Shown one piece after another: positions 1-9,521 of a DNA stretch of 64,000 nucleotides (position 1 is its first letter; every line of letters starts with the position of its first letter). Source of the stretch: Streptomyces asoensis (GTDB lineage: Bacteria; Actinomycetota; Actinomycetes; Streptomycetales; Streptomycetaceae); contig NZ_CP049838.1 of the NCBI RefSeq assembly GCF_013085465.1, positions 1,488,001 to 1,552,000 of the forward strand, given 5' to 3'. The notes beneath the pieces were generated by a model. The model searched no databases. It was not told the origin of the DNA and saw only the letters and a list, made by a program, of their open reading frames with translations. The translations under genes and the position numbers were made by a program.

Positions 1-2
1 GG

Positions 3-2489
3 GAGCTGGGCCGGGTGACACCGATGGAGCGCGGCGGCGAGTTCGCCGCCGGCACCCGGTTCGTCCCGCCGGTCGACTTCTGGCACGCCCTTCGCCCGCG
101 CGACGAGCGCGCGTCGGCGGTGCTGCGTGCCCTGACCGACGAGCAGGCGGCCGAGATGCTGCGGGCCGCGCAGGAGGCGTTGACGCAACGGCAGGCGAAG
201 CTGGCGGCGGCCAAGGTGGTCGACGGGACCTCGGAGAGCGCAGCCGTCGTGCCGCCCGCCGACGAGGTCGTCCAGGAGGTCGTGTCCCGCTCCCTGCCCT
301 CCCTCGGCGACGGGAGTCTCGTCACGGGTGTCGCCGCGCTGGTGCGCGCGGTGCTGCGGCTCGCGGAGTCGACCGCCGCGTTCGTGGCGCCACCGGTCGA
401 GCGGCCGAAGGCGGAGCGCCGGCGGGTCGACGGCATGTTCGCCGACCTCAAGCCCGAGTACGGCGACGACGCGACGCTGCGCGAGGCCACCACCGGGATC
501 ACCGAGGTGCACGGGTGGTGGGGCAGCGAGGTCCGCTGGAGCACGCTGCGGCAGGTCCGCGCCGTGAACCACGTGCTGTCCGGGAAGCCGGCCGACGGCA
601 AGGCCCTGACCGAGGCCTCCCGGTCCACCGGAACCGCCGACGGATGGCGCAGCGACGAGTTCACCCTGCCGGGCATCGGGCTGGTGTGGACGCCGGTGCT
701 CGACGTGCTGCGCCCGCTCGCGTACCGCGCCGCCTCCGCCACGGTGACCGAGGCGCACCGCGAGGCGCTGCTGCTGCTGTTCGAGGCGATCACGGACGGT
801 CCACTGGCCGCTCCGGGGGCCGCCCTGCGCGAGGTCGTGCTGAGCGAGCCGCACGAGAAGCAGGAGCGCGTCGGTCAGGTGCTGCGCCGGGACGGCCGTA
901 CCGTCGTCGTCCTCGGCTGCCAGAACCTGGACCGGCAGGCGGGTCGGGTGCACTGGCTCGCCCTGGACCACGATCCGGCCGGTGTCTTCGGCGCGATCGC
1001 CCACTTCACGCTGGAGCGGGAGACCGCGCACCCGGCGGTGTTCCCCACCGACGCGCTGAGCGCCGTCACCGGGCTCGTCCGGGACAAGGGCCCCGCGCCC
1101 TGGCAGCCGGAGGCGCCGGCCGCCCTCGCCGCCGCGACCCACGGCAGGCTGGGGCCCATGCAGGCGGCCCTGCTGCTGGCCGGCAAGCCGAAGCAGCTCA
1201 CCGCCGAGGTGATCGCCGCGACCGGGCTGAAGCCGCGTCAGAAGGAGCTGGCCGACGCCCTGCTGTCCTCGGTCGGAAGCGACGACCGGACGGCCCTCGT
1301 CGGCGCCCTGCTGCCCGGGAACCCCGGTGACCTGTGGACGGCCGGGCCGGACACGGAGGCGGCGGGCCGGGTGTGGGCCGAGCGGCTCGGCGAGGTCGTC
1401 CGGCTGCCCGAGGACCTTGCCGGGGAACTCTCCCTCGGCGGCCTGCCCACCGGCTCCGCGGAGGACGTCCTCAATCCGCGGCTGACCCCCTGGATCAGCC
1501 GCACCACCGTCCAACGGCCGGACAAGGACGGCAACCTGGTCGCGGAGGACCCGGCGGCACTGCCCGGCCGGAACCACCTGACGGGGGCCGTGACCGCCCT
1601 GGCCGGACTCGCCTACTCCCTGCCGTACGGACACCCGCTGCGGGCCGTCCTGCCGGAGAGCATCGCCGCCCTGCGCCGCCGCTTCGCCGACCGGGGCCTG
1701 CTGCTCGACCTGGACGTCGCGTGGACGGAGAAGGGCTCCTCGTCCGCCGTCGAACTGCGCAAGGCGTACGGGCTGCCCGCCACCGGGGGCGCCGACGCCC
1801 ACGGTCTGACGCCCGTGGGCGAGGCGCTGGCGCTGCGCCCCTGGTACGGCGACCAGGAGACCGTCCTGGTCCGGCCGGGCGCGCTCGGCGCTCCCGACAA
1901 CCCCGTGTTCGGGCTCGTCGAGGGGCTGGTCGGGCCGGGACGGGGCGAGGGCATGCGGGCCCTGCGGACCCTCCTCGACGACGAACTGGCCCGCGCGGTC
2001 GCGGTCGGGGGCGATCCCGAGGGGCCCTCCGGACACGCCCAGGACCCGACCTTCAGCGTGCCCGGCCTGGTCGCCGAGGTAGCCGAGCGGCACGGCCTCG
2101 GCGAGGACGCGGCGGCGCTCTACCTCCAGCTGCTGGCGCTCCCGGACCCCACGGACCGCAACTGCGCCCGCTGGACCGGCTGGAAGCCCGCCCGGACGAA
2201 GAAGGCCCGCGTCGAACTCGCGGCGAGCGAGCTGGTCGTCGAGGCCAAGCGGGCGCGCGCCGGACGCACCCTGTTCCTGCCGTGCGGCTGGCTGGACCTG
2301 ACGTCGCCCGCGCTGCCGGTGGAGATCTGGAAGGAGGGCCTCTATCCGGTCCGTGCCTACGGGCGCGTGCTGCCGCTGATGCCCGTGCCCGAACTGTTCA
2401 CGCGCGCGTGGGACCGCGTCCGCTCCGGCGACGCCCCGGCCTACGAGCAGCTCACCACCCGCGCCACCCGTAAGGGCCGTCGCCGATGA
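3..2489 (+). CDS. Large protein of unknown function, 5'-truncated by the window
   Basis: The reading frame is open from the first bases of the window, so this is the C-terminal part (about 820 residues) of a longer protein; internal GTG (15) and ATG (24) codons have no convincing ribosome site. I recognise no catalytic motif. The visible part is acidic, Leu/Ala-rich and probably helical, and ends with a Trp-containing segment before a basic tail (TRKGRRR). Its stop overlaps the start of the MoxR ATPase in an ATGA, so it is translationally coupled to the MoxR-VWA-SWIM genes. By analogy with the Escherichia coli yehI-yehL-yehM-yehP-yehQ cluster it may be the DUF4132-like partner; that is inference from context, not from a motif I can see. 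Confidence 0.75.
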   Translation, partial: ELGRVTPMERGGEFAAGTRFVPPVDFWHALRPRDERASAVLRALTDEQAAEMLRAAQEALTQRQAKLAAAKVVDGTSESAAVVPPADEVVQEVVSRSLPSLGDGSLVTGVAALVRAVLRLAESTAAFVAPPVERPKAERRRVDGMFADLKPEYGDDATLREATTGITEVHGWWGSEVRWSTLRQVRAVNHVLSGKPADGKALTEASRSTGTADGWRSDEFTLPGIGLVWTPVLDVLRPLAYRAASATVTEAHREALLLLFEAITDGPLAAPGAALREVVLSEPHEKQERVGQVLRRDGRTVVVLGCQNLDRQAGRVHWLALDHDPAGVFGAIAHFTLERETAHPAVFPTDALSAVTGLVRDKGPAPWQPEAPAALAAATHGRLGPMQAALLLAGKPKQLTAEVIAATGLKPRQKELADALLSSVGSDDRTALVGALLPGNPGDLWTAGPDTEAAGRVWAERLGEVVRLPEDLAGELSLGGLPTGSAEDVLNPRLTPWISRTTVQRPDKDGNLVAEDPAALPGRNHLTGAVTALAGLAYSLPYGHPLRAVLPESIAALRRRFADRGLLLDLDVAWTEKGSSSAVELRKAYGLPATGGADAHGLTPVGEALALRPWYGDQETVLVRPGALGAPDNPVFGLVEGLVGPGRGEGMRALRTLLDDELARAVAVGGDPEGPSGHAQDPTFSVPGLVAEVAERHGLGEDAAALYLQLLALPDPTDRNCARWTGWKPARTKKARVELAASELVVEAKRARAGRTLFLPCGWLDLTSPALPVEIWKEGLYPVRAYGRVLPLMPVPELFTRAWDRVRSGDAPAYEQLTTRATRKGRRR

Positions 2490-3721
2490 CCACCCTCCCG
2501 CCCCACCTGGAAGAACGCGCGCCGATGACCACCACCGCCCTGTCCCCCGACTCCGACTCGGCCGGCTCCCCCGGCCCGGTTCGCCAGATCGTCCCGCCCG
2601 AGGACCGGTACGCCGGCGAGCTGGCCTTCCTCGCCGCGTACGACGACGGGCCGCGCCCGCCCGCCTGGCGGCTCACCCCGCGTGCCGTCGTCACGTTCGT
2701 CATGGGCAGCGACGGCCGCGCCCTGAAGCTGCCCGAGGACGCCGAGGCGCCGGACGGGGTGCCGCGTCGGCTGGTGGTGGAGGGCAAGTTCGTCGGGGAC
2801 CGGGCGCTGGTGGAGCGGTGCGTGGTCACGCTCGCCGGCGAGCGCGGGCTGCTGCTCGTCGGCGAGCCGGGTACCGCGAAGTCGATGCTGTCCGAGCTGC
2901 TGTCCACCGCCGTGTGCGGCACCAGCGGGCTGGTCGTGCAGGGCACCGCGGGTACCACGGAGGACCAGCTCAAGTACGGCTGGAACTACGCCCTGTTGCT
3001 GGCCCAGGGGCCGAGCCGGCAGGCGCTGGTGCCCTCGCCGGTGCTGACCGCCATGTCGCGGGGCGCCATCGCCCGGGTCGAGGAGGTCACGCGCTGTCTG
3101 CCCGAGGTGCAGGACGCGCTGGTCTCGCTGCTGTCGGAGCGGCGCATCGCCGTGCCCGAACTGGCGGGCTCGGACGACGCGTTGGCGCACGCCGCGCCCG
3201 GCTTCAACCTCATCGCCACGGCCAACCTGCGGGACAAGGGCGTCTCGGAGATGTCCGCGGCCCTCAAGCGCCGCTTCAACTTCGAGACCGTCGGACCGAT
3301 TCCGGACCTCGACGCGGAGACCGCCCTGGTGCGCAGCCAGGCACGGGCCTCGGTGGAGCGGGCCGGCGCGCCCTTCCAGGTCGACGACGCCGTGCTGGAG
3401 GCGCTGGTCACCGCCTTCCGTGATCTGCGTGAGGGCCGCTCGGCGGAGGGCTGGGAGGTGGAGCGGCCGTCCACGGTGATGAGCACCGCGGAGGCCGTGT
3501 CCGTCGCGGGTGCGCTGGCGCTCGCGGCGGCGTACTTCCCGGGCGACCGTGATGTGCTCGGGCTGCTGCCGGGCCATCTGCTGGGTGTGGTCCGCAAGGA
3601 CGATCCGGCCGACGCGGCCCGGCTGCGCGGCTACTGGGACGGGCCCGTCCGCCGCCGTGCCGAACAGGGTTCCGCCACCTGGCGCACCCTGTGGAACCTG
3701 CGCACGGTCCTGGAGGGCTGA
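2486..3721 (+). CDS. MoxR-family AAA+ ATPase
   Basis: A 411-residue AAA+ ATPase of the MoxR/YehL type, a cytoplasmic chaperone-like motor that typically works with a VWA-domain partner to remodel or activate a target complex. Walker A GEPGTAKS lies near residues 126-133; the Walker B/sensor region follows (VEEVTRCLPEVQDALVSLL), with the usual first acidic residue replaced by V/E. Sensor 1 is the segment IATANLRDKG, and an arginine-finger region (SAALKRRFNFE) follows. The start overlaps the upstream stop as ATGA with AAGGG 8 bases before it; an in-frame ATG at 2525 is an alternative. The downstream gene begins 5 bases after the stop, so the module is one operon. Confidence 0.92.
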   Translation: MTTLPPHLEERAPMTTTALSPDSDSAGSPGPVRQIVPPEDRYAGELAFLAAYDDGPRPPAWRLTPRAVVTFVMGSDGRALKLPEDAEAPDGVPRRLVVEGKFVGDRALVERCVVTLAGERGLLLVGEPGTAKSMLSELLSTAVCGTSGLVVQGTAGTTEDQLKYGWNYALLLAQGPSRQALVPSPVLTAMSRGAIARVEEVTRCLPEVQDALVSLLSERRIAVPELAGSDDALAHAAPGFNLIATANLRDKGVSEMSAALKRRFNFETVGPIPDLDAETALVRSQARASVERAGAPFQVDDAVLEALVTAFRDLREGRSAEGWEVERPSTVMSTAEAVSVAGALALAAAYFPGDRDVLGLLPGHLLGVVRKDDPADAARLRGYWDGPVRRRAEQGSATWRTLWNLRTVLEG

Positions 3722-3726
3722 CGGCC

Positions 3727-6700
3727 GTGTCCCTGCACCCCACCACCGCACCGGGCGCACCGGACTCCCCGGACTCCCCGGACTCCCCGGACTCCCCGGA
3801 CGAGGCTCTCGCCGCCCTCACCGACCCGGCCGCGCCCTACCTCATCGGGGTACGGCACCACGCGCCCTCGCTGGCCGCCGCCGTGCCCGCGCTGCTGGAC
3901 GAGGCGAAGCCCGACGTGCTGCTCGTCGAGCTGCCGGCCGAGATGCAGGAGTGGCTGCCCTGGCTCGGGCACGAGGAGACCCGTGCCCCGGTCGCGCTAG
4001 CCGCCGCGCCCGGTGACGGCGGGGGCGGCGGGGGCCCGGCGTTCTATCCGTTCGCCGACTTCTCGCCCGAGCTGGCCGCCGTGCGCTGGGCCGCCAGGCA
4101 CGGCGTCCCGGTGCTCGCCTGCGACCTGCCCCTCGCGGACCGGGCGTGGGGCGAGGGGCGCGACGGCACCGCGCAGGGAGAGGCGCCCGGAATCGCCGGC
4201 GCGCTGCGGGCCCGGCTCACGGGCCGTCCCGGGGACGACCTGTGGGACCGGCTCGTCGAGGCCACCGCCCCGGGTTCGCCGCCCGAGGCACTGCGCCGGG
4301 CGGCCCTGCTGACGGGGTGGGCGCTGCGGACGGACGCGGCCGCCTCCGGCGGGGTGCCCGAGCTGGATCTGCGGCGTGAGCGGTGGATGCGGTCCCGGAT
4401 CACCGAGGCCACCGCGCGGGGCGAGCGTGCCGCCGTGCTCGTCGGCGCCTTCCACGCACCGGCGCTGACCGGCCCGTTCCTGGCCGGACGAGGCGACGGC
4501 TCCGCGCCCGCCATCGGCGGCGAGCGAGACGAAACCGCTGCCCCGGGCGTCGGCGACAGTGCCGGAGCCACGGTCCCGGCCGACGACGAACAGGGCGACG
4601 GCACCGCCCCGGCCATGGGCGAGCCTGCCGGTGCCACCCTCCCGGCCATCGGCAAGCCCGCCGATGCCACCCTCCCGGCCATCGGCAAGCCCGCCGATGC
4701 CACCCTCCCGGCCATCGGCAAGCCCGCCGGAGCCACCCTCCCGGCCATCGGCAAGCCCGCCGGAGCCACCCTCCCGGCCATCGGCAAGCCCGCCGGAGCC
4801 ACCCTCCCGGCCATCGGCAAGCCCGCCGATGCCACCCCCCCGGGTGTCGGCAAGCGGGACGCAGACGCCGTCCCGGGTGTCGGCAGGCCGGGGGAAGGGG
4901 CCGCGGGAAGTCGGGCGGGGTGGATCACCTCGCTGATTCCGTATGCCTATGCCCTTCTGGACGAGCGTTCCGGTTATCCGGCCGGTATCCGGGATCCGGA
5001 GTGGCAGGACATGGTGCTGCGGGCTGCGGGCGATCCGGCGGCGTTGGAGGAGGCGCTGACGGGGGCGGCCGTGCGGGTGTGCGCGGCGTTGCGGGACCTC
5101 GGGCATCCGTCCGGGCCGGCCGACGCGCGCGAGATCACCCGGCTGGCCTCGGATCTGGCCCGGCTGCGCGGGCTGCCCGCGGCGGGCCGGGGCGAGTTGG
5201 TCGAGGCGGTGCAGACGGTCCTCGCGCAGGGCGAGCCCTACGGGCGGGGACGGGCCGTGGCGCGGGCGATGGAGCGGGTGCTGGTCGGCACGCGCACCGG
5301 CCGGCCGGCACCGGACGCGCCGCGCAGCGGTCTCGTCCCGGCGGTCGAGGCCGAGGTGGCGGGGCTGGGCCTGCCCGGGCCGGAGAACGCCTCCGGCCCG
5401 GCACGGGATCTGCGGCTCGACCCGCTGCGGTCGGACCTCGACCGGCGTCGTGAGCTGCTGCTGCGCCGGCTGACGGTGTGCGGTGTGCCCTACGGCGAGG
5501 CGAGGGAGGTCGTCGGCGCGGGCGGCGCCGAGGCCCTCACCTCGCGCTGGGAGGTGCGCTGGACGCCGGCGACGGCGGCCATGCTGACCGCGGCCGGCGT
5601 GCGCGGGGTCACCGCGGCGCAGGCCGCCGAGGGTGTGCTGCGGGAGCGTCGGCGCGCGGAGCGGGACGCGGGCGGGTCGACGGCCGCGCAGGTGCTCCAG
5701 GGGCTCGCGGAAGCCGCGGAGTGCGGTCTGCCGACGCTGGCGGACGAGCGGCTCGAAGACGTCGCCGAGGTGCTGCCGCTGGCCGGTACCCTGCCCGAAC
5801 TCCTGGCCGGGCTTGCCCTGTCGGACCGGCTGCGGTCCGGTCATGTGCCGGGGCTCGACGCCGACGGGGACCGTACGGCGCGGGCGGCCGCCGTGGCCGA
5901 GCTGCTCACCGCGGCGGCGGTGCGGCAGGTGGACGGACTGACCGGTTCCGAGGACCCGGCCGACGCCCACGCCCTGCTCGAGCTCGCGCACCGGGCCGAC
6001 CTGTTGGGCGGTATCCGGCTCACCGACGCCCTCGCCCGGCTGGCCGCCGACGGCTCCCCGCTGATGCGCGGTGCCGCCGGAGCGGTCCGGGTGCTGCTCG
6101 GACAGGAGAACGCCGGAGCCTTCGGCGACCGGGTCGCGTCCTGGGTGGACGGCGCGGTCGACGCCGACTCGCGGTCGGCCCTGACGGCCCGGCTGAGCGG
6201 GCTGCTGGCTGCCGCCGGTCCGCTGCTGGAAGCGGCGGCGCCCGCGCTGGAGCCGCTGCTGGGCCGGGTGTCGGAGCTGCCCGACCGGGAGTTCCTCGAC
6301 CGACTGCCCGCGCTGCGGGGCGGCTTCGAGACCCTGAGTCCCGCGGCCCGCGACCGTCTCCTCTCGGTTGTCGAGGAACGCCTCGGCACCGGACGCGTCG
6401 CCGACACCGACGGGCTGGACCCGGCCGCGCTCGCCGCCTGGGTCGGGGCGGACCTCGCGGCCCGCGCCGCCCTGCGGTCGCTGGGGCTGCTGCCCGCCCC
6501 GGGCGGCGACGAACAGGTGCCCACCGACGCGACCGTGACCGTGACCGACAAGGCAGGCCCCGCCGGGGAGGAGCGCCACGACCGTCGGCTTGCGCCGGCC
6601 GACCGGTGGCGGCTCCTCCTGGGCCGTCGCAGCGATCGACTCCCGTCGTCCGCACGCGCGTTGGCGACTGCTCTGGACGAGCTGTACGGCAGCGGGCGCG

Positions 6701-7692
6701 GCGAGGGCAGCCGCGGGGACCTGACGGGCCCGGGGGCCGGCGGTGGCCGGGACGCGCCCTATCCCGGGGTGCGGGAGTGGTCGCAGGAGCTGGCCGCGCT
6801 GTTCGGGCCGGGCATCCGGGAGGAGGTGCTGGCGGCGGCCGCCGCGTCGGGCCGCAGGGACGTGCTCACGGAGCTGGACGCGGACAGCGTGCGCCCCTCC
6901 GTCGATCTGCTGCGCACCGTGCTGCGGCACGCGGGCGGGCTGCCCGAGGCCCGGCTGGCGGCGCTGCGCCCGCTGGTACGGCGGCTGGTAGAGGCACTGA
7001 CCCGGCAGCTGGCCACCCGGCTGCGCCCCGCGCTGCACGGCACGGCGCTGCCGCGCCCCAGCCGGCGTCCGGGCGGCGGCCTCGACCTCCCACGTACGCT
7101 GCGCGCCAATCTGGCGACCGCGCGGCGCGGCCCGGACGGCACGGTCCGGGTCATCCCGGAGCGCCCGGTGTTCCGTACCCGGGCGCGGCGGGCCGCCGAC
7201 TGGCGGCTGATCCTGGTCACGGACGTGTCGGGGTCCATGGAGGCGTCCACGGTGTGGGCCGCGCTGACGGCGTCGGTGCTGGCCGGGGTGCCGACGCTGT
7301 CCACGCACTTCCTGGCCTTCTCCACCGAGGTCATGGACCTCACCGGCCATGTCGAGGACCCGCTGTCGCTGCTGCTGGAGGTCAGCGTGGGCGGCGGCAC
7401 GCACATCGCGGCGGGGCTGCGGCACGCCCGCGAGCTGGTCACCGTGCCGTCGCGGACGCTGGTCGTGGTCGTCAGCGACTTCGAGGAGGGCTATCCGCTC
7501 GGCGGGCTGCTCGCGGAGGTGCGTGCGCTGGTCGGTGCGGGCTGCCACGTACTGGGCTGCGCGAGCCTCGACGACACGGGCCGGCCGCGCTACTCCACGG
7601 GCGTCGCGGGGCAGCTCGTCGCCGCGGGCATGCCCGTCGCCGCTCTCAGTCCGCTCGAACTCGCCCGCTGGGTAGGGGAGAAGATCGCATGA
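3727..7692 (+). CDS. DUF5682-like protein with C-terminal VWA domain
   Basis: A 1321-residue protein. The N-terminal part resembles DUF5682 (LIGVRHHAPSLAAAVPALL, then VLLVELPAEMQEWL and GAFHAPAL), the centre is helical and Leu/Ala-rich, and the C-terminus is a von Willebrand factor A domain with an intact MIDAS, DVSGSMEAS, beginning at about residue 1166 (LILVTDVSGSM). VWA partners of MoxR ATPases usually bind the client. I chose GTG 3727 because GGAGG lies 10 bases upstream, overlapping the end of the MoxR gene; an earlier in-frame GTG at 3691 lies inside that gene. Oddities are a PDS tripeptide run at the N-terminus and eight 11-residue units (GKPAxATLPAI) between the DUF5682 part and the rest. 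Confidence 0.88.
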   Translation: MSLHPTTAPGAPDSPDSPDSPDSPDEALAALTDPAAPYLIGVRHHAPSLAAAVPALLDEAKPDVLLVELPAEMQEWLPWLGHEETRAPVALAAAPGDGGGGGGPAFYPFADFSPELAAVRWAARHGVPVLACDLPLADRAWGEGRDGTAQGEAPGIAGALRARLTGRPGDDLWDRLVEATAPGSPPEALRRAALLTGWALRTDAAASGGVPELDLRRERWMRSRITEATARGERAAVLVGAFHAPALTGPFLAGRGDGSAPAIGGERDETAAPGVGDSAGATVPADDEQGDGTAPAMGEPAGATLPAIGKPADATLPAIGKPADATLPAIGKPAGATLPAIGKPAGATLPAIGKPAGATLPAIGKPADATPPGVGKRDADAVPGVGRPGEGAAGSRAGWITSLIPYAYALLDERSGYPAGIRDPEWQDMVLRAAGDPAALEEALTGAAVRVCAALRDLGHPSGPADAREITRLASDLARLRGLPAAGRGELVEAVQTVLAQGEPYGRGRAVARAMERVLVGTRTGRPAPDAPRSGLVPAVEAEVAGLGLPGPENASGPARDLRLDPLRSDLDRRRELLLRRLTVCGVPYGEAREVVGAGGAEALTSRWEVRWTPATAAMLTAAGVRGVTAAQAAEGVLRERRRAERDAGGSTAAQVLQGLAEAAECGLPTLADERLEDVAEVLPLAGTLPELLAGLALSDRLRSGHVPGLDADGDRTARAAAVAELLTAAAVRQVDGLTGSEDPADAHALLELAHRADLLGGIRLTDALARLAADGSPLMRGAAGAVRVLLGQENAGAFGDRVASWVDGAVDADSRSALTARLSGLLAAAGPLLEAAAPALEPLLGRVSELPDREFLDRLPALRGGFETLSPAARDRLLSVVEERLGTGRVADTDGLDPAALAAWVGADLAARAALRSLGLLPAPGGDEQVPTDATVTVTDKAGPAGEERHDRRLAPADRWRLLLGRRSDRLPSSARALATALDELYGSGRGEGSRGDLTGPGAGGGRDAPYPGVREWSQELAALFGPGIREEVLAAAAASGRRDVLTELDADSVRPSVDLLRTVLRHAGGLPEARLAALRPLVRRLVEALTRQLATRLRPALHGTALPRPSRRPGGGLDLPRTLRANLATARRGPDGTVRVIPERPVFRTRARRAADWRLILVTDVSGSMEASTVWAALTASVLAGVPTLSTHFLAFSTEVMDLTGHVEDPLSLLLEVSVGGGTHIAAGLRHARELVTVPSRTLVVVVSDFEEGYPLGGLLAEVRALVGAGCHVLGCASLDDTGRPRYSTGVAGQLVAAGMPVAALSPLELARWVGEKIA
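3769..3804 (+). repeat. 9-bp tandem repeat encoding Pro-Asp-Ser
   Basis: The unit ccggactcc is repeated about four times near the 5' end of the VWA gene and encodes PDSPDSPDSPD. It is in frame, so copy-number change would alter only the length of a flexible N-terminus. Confidence 0.8.
4618..4881 (+). repeat. 33-bp coding minisatellite, 8 units
   Basis: Eight consecutive 33-base units run exactly from 4618 to 4881. The core six are almost identical, differing at a GAT/GGA codon (Asp versus Gly), and encode GKPADATLPAI or GKPAGATLPAI; the last two are diverged (TPPGV, AVPGV). More degenerate units precede the array from about 4519. The unit length is a multiple of three, so expansion or loss preserves the frame. 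The array encodes a Pro/Ala-rich linker inside the VWA-containing protein. Confidence 0.93.
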
Positions 7693-9434
7693 GCCAGGAC
7701 CTGTTGCCGCCGGTCGCGCCGTCCGTCACCGCCGAACTCGTCGAAGCGCTCTCTCCCCGGCTGCGCAAGCGGCTGGACGCGGGCATCGCCAAGCTGGCGG
7801 CGCGTCCGGTCGTCCGCGAGGGCGACACCGCGCGGATCGCCGTCGACGACGACACCGACCTCGAACTGCACGCGCCCGGGGGCGCGGTGACCAGCGCGGA
7901 CGCGATCCGCTGCGGTTGTCTGCTCGCCCCCGACTGTCTGCACCGTGCGGCGGCCGCCTCGGCCGCGCCGGTGGCCGAGGACACTCCCGACAGCATGCCC
8001 GCGCAGCCGACAACCGAAGGGGCAGCGCAGCCGCCGGACGACGAGACCGCCGCCCCGGCGCAACTCGCCGCCGCGCGGGCCGTGTACGACGCGGCGGCCG
8101 CCGTGCTCGAAGCCGGTGCGGACGGCTCCGGTGCCGTGCTCCAGGCGGAGCTCCTGCGCGCCGCGCACACCGCGCGGCTCGCGGGTCTCCCCCGGGTCGC
8201 CGCCGCCGCGGTCTCCGTGGTCAACGGGATACGCGCGGCCCGTTCCGCCGACCCCGCCCACCGGCTGCCCGACCTTGTCGACGCGCTGCGCACCGTTCTC
8301 GGCATGGCGCACCGCCTGCCGTTCGCGACCGGCCCGGACCTGGCCGAACTGCGCGGCAGCGTACGTCAGCCGTACACCCCGGACGGCTCGCTGCGGCTGT
8401 ACGGGCTCTTCTCGGAGCCCGTCCTGACGACGACCGGCTACGCGGGTGCCGTCACCTGGACCGCCGACACCGAGGGCCGCCTCTACACGGTCTCCGACGT
8501 GGCTCCGGGCGGCCCCGGCCGGGCGACCGGCGCCGCCGACCGGGCCGTCCGGATCGGCGACACCGCCCTGACCCACCGTGAGCTGTCGCACGCGGGCCTC
8601 GCGGTGTCCGGTGCGACCGTGTCCCCGACAGGCCGGCTCGGCGCCGGGGCCGGGGTGCGGGCGGTGCGCGCGTCCGGCGCCGCCTGGAGCGCGGAGCCGC
8701 TCGACCGGCTGTGGGCGGTGCCGGTCGCCGAGCAGGTCGCGCGCGCCCTGGGCGGCGGCGGGCATGGTCTGCTCTTCCTCGACGTCACCCTGGCGGGCAC
8801 GGTCCGGGAGGCGGCGGGTGACCGTCTGCTGGCCGACTGCGAAGGCCGCACGGTCCGGCTCGCCGTGGCCCACGACGATCCCGCGCTCCCCTACCGCGAC
8901 AACCTCCGCCTCCTGGCCGCCGCCCGGGGCAGCCGGCTGCGGGTCGTCGCGCGTCTCGCGCCGGGGCCGCTCCCGCGCGCCCTGCTGCTCGCCGCCGAGC
9001 ACCCGGCCCGGGCCGGCGACCGGGTGGATCTGGGCCTGGACCGTCTCCAGCACGCGGACCTGCCCACGGCGACGACGACGGCCGCGCCCGCCTCCGCTCC
9101 CCCGGTGGACGAGGCCCCGTTGCACCTGCTGCGCCGCCGTGTGCACCAGGCCGTGTCCGGGGGCCGCCGGGTGCTGGGCTTCCCGGGCAGCGGGGCGGGC
9201 GACGGCGGGCGGCTGCGCCGCGTCGGTCTCGCCACCGCGGGCGATCTGCTCGGCGAACTCCGGTCCGCCGCGGCGGACCGCTCCCGGGACGCCTTCGGCC
9301 GGTTGCTCCCGGCGGACACGGGCCGTTTCGCCCGCGCCTGGCTGGCCGCGGCCGTCTACACCGGCGAGGTCGAGCGAGCACTGTGCGCGGCGGCCTGGGG
9401 GGCGGATGCGGAGATGGTGGCGACATCGCGGTGA
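7689..9434 (+). CDS. SWIM zinc-finger protein
   Basis: A 581-residue protein whose ATG overlaps the preceding stop as ATGA. Residues near 75-90 carry the SWIM motif, CxC followed by CxH (CGCLLAPDCLH), a zinc-binding fold implicated in DNA or protein binding. After an acidic Ala/Pro-rich linker comes a long domain with no motif I recognise, ending around LAAAVYTGEVERALCAAAW. A SWIM protein is a standard member of the MoxR-VWA cluster (compare yehQ in Escherichia coli), which supports a joint function with the three genes upstream. It is the last gene of that operon; an 87-bp gap separates it from the next gene. Confidence 0.85.
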   Translation: MSQDLLPPVAPSVTAELVEALSPRLRKRLDAGIAKLAARPVVREGDTARIAVDDDTDLELHAPGGAVTSADAIRCGCLLAPDCLHRAAAASAAPVAEDTPDSMPAQPTTEGAAQPPDDETAAPAQLAAARAVYDAAAAVLEAGADGSGAVLQAELLRAAHTARLAGLPRVAAAAVSVVNGIRAARSADPAHRLPDLVDALRTVLGMAHRLPFATGPDLAELRGSVRQPYTPDGSLRLYGLFSEPVLTTTGYAGAVTWTADTEGRLYTVSDVAPGGPGRATGAADRAVRIGDTALTHRELSHAGLAVSGATVSPTGRLGAGAGVRAVRASGAAWSAEPLDRLWAVPVAEQVARALGGGGHGLLFLDVTLAGTVREAAGDRLLADCEGRTVRLAVAHDDPALPYRDNLRLLAAARGSRLRVVARLAPGPLPRALLLAAEHPARAGDRVDLGLDRLQHADLPTATTTAAPASAPPVDEAPLHLLRRRVHQAVSGGRRVLGFPGSGAGDGGRLRRVGLATAGDLLGELRSAAADRSRDAFGRLLPADTGRFARAWLAAAVYTGEVERALCAAAWGADAEMVATSR

Positions 9435-9521
9435 ACTCGGCGCCTCTAGGACAGGATCTGACCTCTATCGCTCCTAACGTGGTACTCGATCGCGGAACAG
9501 CACTGACGGAAGAAGGCGACC

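Noticed and set aside
4044..4928. Minus-strand open frame of Pro/Ala/Gly repeats over the minisatellite
   Set aside because: It is an antisense shadow of the 33-bp repeat in the VWA gene; no ribosome site and composition follows the plus-strand codon bias.
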